The notes under the pieces: generated by a model
Database searches by the model: none
Told to the model about the DNA's origin: nothing
Seen by the model: the letters and a program-made list of their open reading frames with translations, nothing else
Position numbers and translations under genes: made by a program
DNA from: Hydractinia symbiolongicarpus
Lineage: Eukaryota > Cnidaria > Hydrozoa > Anthoathecata > Hydractiniidae
Assembly (NCBI RefSeq): GCF_029227915.1
Contig: NC_079885.1
Span: 28,585,001-28,649,000, forward strand
Length of the DNA: 64,000 bases
Direction of reading: 5' to 3'
Part shown: positions 1 to 9,249 of the stretch, piece by piece
How positions within the stretch are numbered: position 1 is the first letter of the stretch
Layout: every line of letters begins with the position of its first letter

Positions 1-40
1 CTTCATTTAAAAACTTAGACAAATAAGTCTTTTCTACGGT
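1..40 (+). repeat. Partial monomer at left edge
   Basis: This is the last 40 bases of a monomer cut by the window edge. It starts in the 'cttcatttaaaaa' tail and runs into 'ctacggt' just before the first full register point. The tail resembles that of the monomer ending near 17107, which also has 'cttaga' and 'cttttctacggt', rather than its immediate right-hand neighbours. Confidence 0.9.
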
Positions 41-59
41 GGGACCAATCCTAGCCGTT

Positions 60-69
60 AGCGCGCGCT
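60..69. other. Palindrome agcgcgcgct, one per monomer (representative)
   Basis: Each typical monomer has a 10-bp perfect palindrome at offset 20-29. The core is eight alternating G and C, a purine-pyrimidine run that can in principle adopt Z-form DNA. Common variants are agcacgcgct, agtgcgcgct, agcccgcgct, atcgcgcgct, a shorter agcgcgct and agcacgtgct. A biological role is not shown. Confidence 0.8.
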
Positions 70-139
70 GAAGAAAGAGAGACAGTTTTAAAAACTACAT
101 TTCATTGACTTTCTAACGGTATCATTCCGTTTCAATCAC

Positions 140-178
140 AACGGTTGCGTCACATATTCGTACCAACATGTATTTAGC
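140..178. other. Conserved box of the monomer (representative copy)
   Basis: The stretch at offset about 100-137, with the core ttgcgtcacatattcgtacc followed by aacatgtatttag, is the most uniform part of the monomer across the window. Recurrent variants are few: cacgtattcg, gagtcacatatttg, cattcgtccccacatg, accatcatg and catgcattta. Inside it, ttcgtaccaacatgt (157-171 here) matches the left half of the vertebrate CENP-B box pattern TTCGNNNNANNCGGG (TTCG, then A at the right spacing), but the right half reads ATGT instead of CGGG. Six of nine fixed positions agree. Protein binding is only a hypothesis. Two monomers (from 42943 and 43970) lack the box altogether. Confidence 0.6.
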
Positions 179-788
179 GATATTCTTCTGATTTTACTAG
201 GTTGCATCGCTCTTAACAGTGAAACGATTGACTGTGGGACTTAATTGGATTGATTTTGGACTGTGACTTTATAAATGTGAAAAGTGTGACAATTGGACCC
301 AAGAAATAACATTCTTCTTAATTTGACATGATTGCTGGAATTTACCGATTTCGCTGGACGCTGTGGTAGCGCTTCACTTTAAAAATTTAGATAAAATATG
401 TCATTTTTTACTGTGGGACCAATCCTAGCCGTTATCGCGCGTTGAAGAAATAGAGACAGCTTCAAATACTAAGTTTCATTGACTTTCTAACGGTGTCAAT
501 CCGCTTCACTTACAACGGTTGAGTCACATATTTGTACCAACATGTATTTAGTGATTTTTTTCCAATATTACTAAGTTGTATCGCTTTTAACAGTAAAACG
601 ATTGTCTGTGGGACTTAATTGAAGTGATTCTGTACTGCGACCTTATAAATGTGATAAATGAGCCAATTGGACTACAAGGAAATACATTTTTCTTAATTTG
701 ACATGATTGCTGCAATTCAGCGATTACACTCGGCCCAATGGTACCACTCCACTTAAAAATTTAGATAACATAAGTCATTTTTTACTGT

Positions 789-1135
789 GGGACCAATCCT
801 AGCCGTTAGCGCGCGCTGAAGAAATAGAGACAGTTTCGAATACTACATTTCATTGACTTTCTAACGGTATTAGTCCGTTTCAACTACAACGGTTGCGTCA
901 CATATTCGTACCAACATGAATTTAGGGATTTTTTTCCGATATTACTAAGTTGTATTGCTTTTTACAGTGAAACGATTGACTGTTGGACTTAATTGAAGTG
1001 ATTCTGGACTGTGACCTTATAAATGTGATAAGTGAGACAATTGGACCCAAGAAATAACATTCTTCTTACCTTGACATGATTGCTGTGGTAGCGCTTCACT
1101 TAAAATTTTTTATAAAATAAGTCCTTTTTTACTGT
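789..1135 (+). repeat. 347-bp monomer with 26-bp tail deletion (copy 1)
   Basis: The tail reads gacatgattgctgtggtagc, joining offset 297 directly to about 324. Full units have 26 more bases here, and the missing piece is bounded by 'gct' on each side, which suggests loss by slippage or recombination between gct repeats. The junction is near 1084. Confidence 0.85.
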
Positions 1136-2256
1136 TGGACCAATCCTAGCTGTTAGTGCGCGCTGAAGAAATGGAGACAGTTTCAAATACTACATTTCAT
1201 TGACTTTCTAACGGTATTTGTCCGTTTCAACTACAACGGTTACGTCACATATTCGTACCAACATGTATTTAGTGATTTTTTTCCGATATTGCAAAGTTTT
1301 ATTGTTTTTGACAGTGAAACGATTGCCTGTGGGACTTAATTGAAGTGATTCTGGACTGTGACCTTATGAATGTGATGGATGAGCCAATTGGATTCCAAGG
1401 AATAACATTCTTCTTAATTTGACATGATTGCTGCAATTCAGCGATTACACTCGGCCCAATGGTAGCGCTTCACTTAAAAATTTAAATAAAATAAGTCATT
1501 TTTTACTGTGGGACCAATCCTAGGCGTTAGCGCCGGCTGAAGAAATAGAGACAGTTTCAAAAACAACATTTCATTGACTTTCTAACGGTGTCAATCCGCT
1601 TAACTTGCAACGGTTGCGTCACGTATTCGTACCAACATGTATTTAGTGATTCTTTTCCGGTATTACTAAGTTGTATTGCTTTTGACAGTGAAACAATTGA
1701 CTGTGGGACTTAATTGATCTTATTTTGGACTGCGACCTTATAAATGTGATAAGTGAGACAATTGGACTCAAGAAATAACATTCTTCTTACCTTGACATGA
1801 TTGCTGGAATTTACCGATTTTACTGGGCATTGTGGTAGCGCTTCACTTAAAAATTCTTATAAAATAAGTCCTATTTTACTGTTGGACCAATCCTAGCCGT
1901 TAGTGCGCGCTGAAGAAATAGAGACAGTTTCAAATACTACATTTCATTGACTTTCTAACGGTATCAGTCCGTTTCAACTACAACGGTTACGTCACATATT
2001 CGTACCAACATGTATTTAGTGATTTTTTTCCTATATTGCTAAGTTGTATTGCTTTTGACAGTGAAACGATTGCCTGTGGGACTTAATTGAAGTGATTCTG
2101 GACTGTGACCTTATGAATGTGATAGATGAGCCAATTGGATTCCAAGGAATAACATTCCTCTTAATTTGACATGATTGCTGCAATTCAGCGATTACACTCG
2201 TCCCAATGGTACCACTCCACTTAAAAATTTAGATAACATAAGTCATTTTTTACTGT

Positions 2257-2603
2257 GGGACCAATCCTAGCCGTTAGCGCGCGCTGAAGAAATAGAGACA
2301 GTTTAAAACACTACATTTCATTGACTTTCTAACGGTATTAGTCCGTTTCAACTACAACGGTTGCGTCACATATTCGTACCAACATGAATTTAGGGATTTT
2401 TTTCCGATATTACTAAGTTGTATTGCTTTTTACAGTGAAATGATTGACTGTGGGACTTAATTGAAGAGATTCTGGACTGTGACCTTATAAATGTGATAAG
2501 TGAGACAATTGGACCCAAGAAATAACATTCTTCTTACCTTGACATGATTGCTGTGGTAGCGCTTCACTTAAAACTTTTTATAAAATAAGTCCTTTTTTAC
2601 TGT
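2257..2603 (+). repeat. 347-bp monomer with 26-bp tail deletion (copy 2)
   Basis: This unit has the same junction, gattgctgtggtagcg, near 2552. It is the counterpart of the unit at 789 in the 1468-bp tetramer, so the deletion was copied with the larger block and did not arise again. Confidence 0.85.
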
Positions 2604-4471
2604 TGGACCAATCCTAGCTGTTAGTGCGCGCTGAAGAAATGGAGACAGTTTCAAATACTACATTTCATTGACTTTCTAACGGTATTTGTCCGATTCAACT
2701 ACAACGGTTACGTCACATATTCGTACCAACATGTATTTAGTGATTTTTTTCCGATATTGCAAAGTTTTATTGTTTTTGACAGTGAAACGATTGCCTGTGG
2801 GACTTAATTGAAGTGATTCTGGAATGTGACCTTATGAATGTGATAGATGAGCCAATTGGATTCCAAGGAATAACATTCTTCTTAATTTGACATGATTGCT
2901 GCAATTCAGCGATTACACTCGGCCCAATGGTAGCGCTTCACTTAAAAATTTAAATAAAATAAGTCATTTTTTACTGTGGGACCAATCCTAGGCGTTAGCG
3001 CGGGCTGAAGAAATAGAGACAGTTTTAAAAACTACATTTCATTGACTTTCTAACGGTGTCAATCCGCTTAACTTACAACGGTTGCGTCACGTATTCGTAC
3101 CAACATGTATTTAGTGATTCTTTTCCGGTATTACTAAGTTGTATTGCTTTTGACAGTGAAACGATTGACTGTGGGACTTAATTGATCTTATTTTGGACTG
3201 CGACCTTATAAATGTGATAAGTGAGACAATTGGATCCAAGAAATAACATTCTTCTTACCTTGACATGATTGCTGGAATTTACCGATTTTACTGGGCGCTG
3301 TGGTAGCGCTTCACTTAAAAATTTTTATAAAATAAGTCCTATTTTACTGTTGGACCAATCCTAGCTGTTAGTGCGCGCTGAAGAAATAGAGACAGTTTCA
3401 AATACTACATTTCATTGACTTTCTAACGGTATCAGTCCGTTTCAACTACAACGGTTACGTCACATATTCGTACCAACATGTATTTAGTGATTTTTTTCCG
3501 ATATTGCTAAGTTGTATTGCTTTTGACTGTGAAACGATTGCCTGTGGGACTTAATTGAAGTGATTCTGGACTGTGACCTTATGAATGTGATAGATGAGCC
3601 AATTGGATTCCAAGGAATAACATTCTTCTTAATTTGACATGATTGCTGCAATTCAGCGATTACACTCGGCCCAATGGTAGCGCTTCACTTAAAAATTTAG
3701 ATAAAATAAGCATTTTTTACTGTGGGACCAATCCTAGGCGTTAGCGCGGGCTGAAGAAATAGAGACAGTTTCAAAAACTACAATTCATTGACTTTCTAAC
3801 GGTGTCAATCCGCTTAACTTACAACGGTTGCGTCACGTATTCGTACCATCATGTATTTAGTGATTCTTTTCCGATATTACTAAGTTGTTTTGCTTTTGAC
3901 AGTGAAACGATTGACTGTGGGTCTTAATTGAAGTGATTCTGTACTGTGACCTTATAAATGTAATAAATGAGCCAATTGGACTCCAAGGAAGAACATTCTT
4001 CTTAATTTGAGATGATTGCTGGAATTCAGCGATTACACTCGGCCCTAAGGTAGCGCTTCACTTGAAAATTTATATAAAATAAGTCAGTTTTTACTGTGGG
4101 ACCAATCCTGGCTGTTAGCACGCGCCGAATAAATAGGAGCAGTTTCAAAGACTACATTTCATTGACCTTCTGGCGGTATAAATCCGTTTAAGTTACAACG
4201 GCTGCGTCACATATTCGTACCAACATGTATTTAGCGATAGTATTCGGATATTACTAGGTTGCATCGCTTTTAACAGTGAAACGATTAACTGTGGGACTTA
4301 ATTGAAATTTTTTTGGACTGTGATCTTATAAATGTGATAAGTGAGACATATGGACTCCAAGGAATAACATTCTTTTTAATTTGACATGATTGCTGCAATT
4401 CAGCGATTACACTCGGCCCAATGGTAGCGCTTCACTTAAAAATTTAGATAAAATAAGTCATTTTTTACTGT

Positions 4472-4818
4472 GGGACCAATCCTAGCCGTTAGCGCGCGCT
4501 GAAGAAATAGAGACAGTTTAAAATACTACATTTCATTGACTTTCTAACGGTATTAGTCCGTTTCAACTACAACGGTTGCGTCACATATTCGTACCAACAT
4601 GAATTTAGGGATTTTTTTCCGATATTACTTAGTTGTATTGCTTTTTACAGTAAAACGATTGACTGTTGGATTTAATTGAAATGATTCTGGACTGTGACCT
4701 TATAAATGTGATAAGTGAGACAATTGGACCCAAGAAATAACATTCTTCTTACCTTGACATGATTGCTGTGGTAGCGCTTCACTTAAAATTTTTTATAAAA
4801 TAAGTCCTTTTTTACTGT
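4472..4818 (+). repeat. 347-bp monomer with 26-bp tail deletion (copy 3)
   Basis: The same junction lies near 4767. The distance from the copy near 2552 is 2215 bp, and the same 2215-bp distance separates the copies near 5862 and 8077. Confidence 0.85.
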
Positions 4819-5566
4819 TGAACCAATCCTAGCTGTTAGTGCGCGCTGAAGAAATGGAGACAGTTTCAAATACTACATTTCATTGACTTTCTAACGGTAT
4901 TTGTCCGTTTCAACTACAACGGTTACGTCACATATTCGTACCAACATGTATTTAGTGATTTTTTTCCGATATTGCAAAGTTTTATTGTTTTTGACAGTGA
5001 AACGATTGCCTGTGTGACTTAATTGAAGTGATTCTGGACTGTGACCTTATGAACGTGATAGATGAGCCAATTGGATTCCAAGGAATAACATTCTTCTTAA
5101 TTTGACATGATTGCTGCAATTCAGCGATTACACTCGGCCCAATGGTAGCGCTTCACTTAAAAATTTAGATAAAATAAGTCATTTTTTACTGTGGGACCAA
5201 TCCTAGGCGTTAGCGCGGACTGAAGAAATAGAGACAGTTTCAAAAACTACATTTCATTGACTTTCTAACGGTGTCAATCCGCTTAACTTACAACGGTTGC
5301 GTCACGTATTCGTACCATCATGTATTTAGTGATTCTTTTCCGGTATTACTAAGTTGTATTGCTTTTGACAGTGAAGCGATTGACTGTGGGACATAATTGA
5401 TGTTATTTTGGACTGCGACCTTATAAATGTGATAAGTGAGACAATTGGATTCCAAGGAATAACATTCTTCCTAATTTGACATGATTGCTGCAATTCAGCG
5501 ATTACACTCGGCCCAATGGTACCACTCCACTTAAAAATTTAGATAACATTAGTCATTTTTTACTGT

Positions 5567-5913
5567 GGGACCAATCCTAGCCGTTAGCGCGCGCTGAAGA
5601 AATAGAGACAGTTTAAAATACTACATTTCATTGACTTTCTAACGGTATTAGTCCGTTTCAACTACAACGGTTGCGTCACATATTCGTACCAACATGAATT
5701 TAGGGATTTTTTTCCGATATTACTTAGTTGTATTGCTTTTTACAGTAAAACGATTGACTGTGGGATTTAATTGAAGTGATTCTGGACTGTGACCTTATAA
5801 ATGTGATAAGTGAGACAATTGGACCCAAGAAATAACATTCTTCTTACCTTGACATGATTGCTGTGGTAGCGCTTCACTTAAAATTTTTTATAAAATAAGT
5901 CCTTTTTTACTGT
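5567..5913 (+). repeat. 347-bp monomer with 26-bp tail deletion (copy 4)
   Basis: The same junction lies near 5862. This unit is the partner of the unit at 4472 in the 1095-bp trimer. Confidence 0.85.
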
Positions 5914-6203
5914 TGAACCAATCCTAGCTGTTAGTGCGCGCTGAAGAAATGGAGACAGTTTCAAATACTACATTTCATTGACTTTCTAACGGTATTTGTC
6001 CGTTTCAACTACAACGGTTACGTCACATATTCGTACCAACATGTATTTAGTGATTTTTTTCCGATATTGCAAAGTTTTATTGTTTTTGACAGTGAAACGA
6101 TTGCCTGTGTGACTTAATTGAAGTGATTCTGGACTGTGACCTTATGAACGTGATAGATGAGCCAATTGGATTCCAAGGAATAACATTCTTCTTAATTTGA
6201 CAT

Positions 6204-7051
6204 GATTGCTGCAATTCAGCGATTACACTCGGCCCAATGGTAGCGCTTCACTTAAAAATTTAGATAAAATAAGTCATTTTTTACTGTGGGACCAATCCTA
6301 GGCGTTAGCGCGGGCTGAAGAAATAGAGACAGTTTCAAAAACTACATTTCATTGACTTTCTAACGGTGTCAATCCGCTTAACTTACAACGGTTGCGTCAC
6401 GTATTCGTACCATCATGTATTTAGTGATTCTTTTCCGATATTACTAAGTTGTATTGCTTTTGACAGTGAAACGATTGACTGTGGGTCTTAATTGAAGTGA
6501 TTCTGTACTGTGACCTTATAAATATAATAAATGAGCCAATTGGACTCCAAGGAAGAACATTCTTCTTAATTTGAGATGATTGCTGGAATTCAGCGATTAC
6601 ACTCGGCCCTAAGGTAGCGCTTCACTTGAGAATTTATATAAAATAAGTCAGTTTTTACTGTGGGACCAATCCTGGCCGTTAGCACGCGCCGAATAAATAG
6701 GAGCAGTTTCAAAGACTACATTTCATTGACCTTCTGGCGGTATAAATCCGTTTAAGTTACAACGGTTGCGTCACATATTCGTACCAACATGTATTTAGCG
6801 ATAGTATTCGGATATTACTAGGTTGCATCGCTTTTAACAGTGAAACGATTAACTGTGGGACTTAATTGAAATTATTTTGGACTGTGATCTTATAAATGTG
6901 ATAAGTGAGACATATGGACTCCAAGGAATAACATTTTTTTTAATTTGACATGATTGCTGCAATTCAGCGATTACACTCGGCCCAATGGTAGCGCTTCACT
7001 TAAAAATTTAGATAAAATAAATCATTTTTTACTGTGGGACCAATCCTAGGC
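6204..7051 (+). repeat. Copy of 3640-4487 (shift 2564 bp)
   Basis: This segment repeats the sequence 2564 bp upstream, including the unusual 'aatttgagatgattgctgg' (gagatg instead of gacatg, at 4011 and 6575), 'gtgggtcttaattg' and 'gccctaaggtagcg'. Similarity stops shortly after 7051, where this copy reads ggcgttagcgcgggctg while the upstream one reads gccgttagcgcgcgctg. Together with the 1095-bp pair, it shows overlapping duplications of different lengths in this block. Confidence 0.75.
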
Positions 7052-7780
7052 GTTAGCGCGGGCTGAAGAAATAGAGACAGTTTCAAAAACAACATTTCAT
7101 TGACTTTCTAACGGTGTCAATCCGCTTAACTTACAACGGTTGCGTCACGTTTTCGTACCAACATGTATTTAGTGATTTTTTTCCGATATTGCTAAGTTGT
7201 ATTGCTTTTGACAGTGAAACGATTGCCTGTGGGACTTAATTGAAGTGATTCTGGACTGTGACCTTATGAATGTGATAGATGAGCCAATTGGATTCCAAGG
7301 AATAACAATCTTCTTAATTTGACATGATTGCTGCAATTCAGCGATTACACTCGGCCCAATGGTACCACTCCACTTAAAAATTTAGATAACATAAGTCATT
7401 TTTTACTGTGGGACCAATCCTAGCCGTTAGCGCGCTGAAGAAATAGAGACAGTTTAAAATACTACATTTCTTTGACTTTCTAACGGTATTAGTCCGTTTC
7501 AACTACAACGGTTGCGTCACATATTCGTACCAACATGAATTTAGGGATTTTTTTCCGATATTACTAAGTTGTATTGCTTTTTACAGTGAAACGATTGACT
7601 GTGGGACTTAATTGAAGTGATTCTGGACTGTGACCTTATAAATGTGATAAGTGAGACAATTGGACCCAAGAAATAACATTCTTCTTACCTTGACATGATT
7701 GCTGGAATTTACCGATTTTACTGGGCGCTGTGGTAGCGCTTCACTTTAAAAATTTAGATAAAATATGTCATTTTTACTGT

Positions 7781-8128
7781 GGGACCAATCCTAACCGTTA
7801 GCGCGCGCTGAAGAAATAGAGACAGTTTCAAATACTAAATTTCATTGACTTTCTAACGGTGTCAATCCGCTTCACTTACAACAGTTGAGTCACATATTTG
7901 TACCAACATGTATTTAGTGATTTTTTTCCGATATTACTAAGTTGTATCGCTTTTAACAGTGAAACGATTGACTGTGGGACTTAATTGAAGTGATTCTGGA
8001 CTGCGACCTTATAAATGTGATAAATGAGCCAATTGGACTACAAAGAAAACCATTCTTATTAATTTGACATGATTGCTGTGGTAGCGCTTCACTTAAAAAT
8101 TTTTATAAAATAAGTCCTTTTTTACTGT
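7781..8128 (+). repeat. 348-bp monomer with 26-bp tail deletion (copy 5)
   Basis: The same junction lies near 8077, but the rest of the unit is of a different type: 'gagtcacatatttg' and 'tatcgcttttaac' rather than 'gcgtcacatattcg' and 'tattgctttttac'. The deletion allele therefore sits on two different monomer backgrounds, which points to conversion or exchange inside a monomer. Confidence 0.8.
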
Positions 8129-9249
8129 TGGACCAATCCTAGCCGTTAGTGCGCGCTGAAGAAATGGAGACAGTTTCAAATACTACATTTCATTGACTTT
8201 CTAACGGTATCAGTCCGTTTCAACTACAACAGTTACGTCACATATTCGTACCAACTTGTATTTAGTGATTTTTTTCCGATATTGCTAAGTTTTATTGTTT
8301 TTGACAGTGAAACGATTGCCTGTGGGACTTAATTGAAGTGATTCTGGACTGTGACCTTATGAATGTGATAGCTGAGCCAATTGGATTCCAAGGAAGAACA
8401 TTTTTCTTAATTTGACATGATTGCTGGAATTCAGCAATTACACTCCGCCCTAAGGTAGCGTTTCACTTGAAAATTTAGATAAAATAAGTCATTTTTTACT
8501 GTGGGACCAATCCTAGGCGTTAGCGCGGGCTGAAGAAATAGAGACAGTTTCAAAAACTACATTTCATTGACTTTCTAACGGTGTCAATCCGCTTAACTTA
8601 CAACGGTTGCGTCACGTATTCGTACCAACATGTATTTAGTGATTCTTTTCCAATATTACTAAGTTGTATTGCTTTTGACAGTGAAACGATTGACTGTGGG
8701 TCTTAATTGAAGTGATTCTGTACTGTGACCTTATAAATGTAATAAATTAGCCAATTGGACTACAAGGAAGAACATTCTTCTTAATTTGACATGATTGCTG
8801 GAATTCAGCGATTAGTTTCGGCCCTAAGGTAGCGCTTCACTTGAAAATTTATATAAAGTAAGTCAGTTTTTACTGTGGGGCCAATCCTGGCCGTTAGCAT
8901 GCGCCGAATAATTAGGAACAGTTTCAAAGACTACATTTCATTGACCTTCTGGCGGTGTAAATCCGTTTGAGTTACAACGGTTGCGTCACATATTCGTACC
9001 AACATGTATTTAGCGATAGTATTCGGATATTACTAGGATGCATCGCTTTTAACAGTGAAACGATGGACTGTGGGACTTAATTGAACTTATTTTGGACTGT
9101 GACCTTATAAATGTGATAAGTGAGACAATTGGACCCAAGAAATAACATTCTTCTTAATTTGACATGATTGCTGCAATTCAGCGATTACACTCGGCCCAAT
9201 GGTAGCACTTCACTTAAAAATTTAGATAACATAAGTCATTTTTTACTGT

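Larger units (their letters stand above)
41..414 (+). repeat. Reference full monomer (374 bp) with landmark motifs
   Basis: This first complete unit can serve as a map for the rest. Landmarks: palindrome agcgcgcgct at 60-69; ccgttag at 55-61 and its reverse complement ctaacgg at 113-119; the conserved box near 140-178; a second gggac near 236; and the tail segment tttcgctgg/cgctgtggtagcgc near 348-372. The unit carries the 'agaaagagagacag' form of the early segment and the 'ttctgattttactagg' form of the middle. Both are typical of the 17-42 kb and 57-64 kb parts, not of the units that follow it here. Confidence 0.9.
700..3635 (+). repeat. Higher-order repeat, 1468-bp tetramer, two copies
   Basis: Units starting at 789, 1136, 1510 and 1883 are repeated at 2257, 2604, 2978 and 3351, each shifted by exactly 1468 bp (374+374+373+347). 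Shared private features include the 26-bp deletion at 1084 and 2552, the 'ggtatttgtccg' variant in the second unit, and the t-containing 'actgttggacc' register in the second and fourth units. The edges are approximate: copy 1 about 700-2167, copy 2 about 2168-3635. The few differences seen are single-base, so the duplication is recent relative to monomer divergence. Confidence 0.8.
4390..6485 (+). repeat. Higher-order repeat, 1095-bp trimer, two copies
   Basis: Units at 4472, 4819 and 5193 recur at 5567, 5914 and 6288 with a constant 1095-bp shift (347+374+374). Both copies share the 26-bp deletion, the rare 'actgttgaacc' register and 'tgtgtgacttaattg'. Similarity begins near 4390/5485 and ends near 5390/6485, where 'acataattgatg' in the first copy faces 'tcttaattgaag' in the second. 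Confidence 0.8.
41..9249 (+). repeat. Block 1: 374-bp monomers with interspersed 347-bp units
   Basis: Monomer starts: 41, 415, 789, 1136, 1510, 1883, 2257, 2604, 2978, 3351, 3724, 4098, 4472, 4819, 5193, 5567, 5914, 6288, 6662, 7036, 7410, 7781, 8129, 8503, 8877. Typical marks are 'ttgacagtgaaacgattg', 'gaagtgattctgg', the tail 'caattcagcgattacactcg', and in several units the variant ggcgttagcgcgggctg (1510, 2978, 3724, 5193, 6288, 7036, 8503). Five units have lost 26 bp near their 3' end. Nothing other than satellite sequence is visible. Confidence 0.9.

Noticed and set aside
127-145. Hairpin ccgtt-8 nt-aacgg as a structured RNA or terminator
   Set aside because: The stem is only five pairs with an eight-base loop, and variants do not keep pairing. 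No T-run follows directly.
157-171. True CENP-B box
   Set aside because: Only the left half of the pattern and one right-hand base match. The required CGGG is ATGT in the common form, and no variant I saw restores it.
230-300. TATA-box promoter in each monomer (ttataaatg)
   Set aside because: An AT-rich heptamer alone is weak evidence. No initiator, transcript or downstream gene supports it, and many units read aaaaatg or tcaatatg instead.
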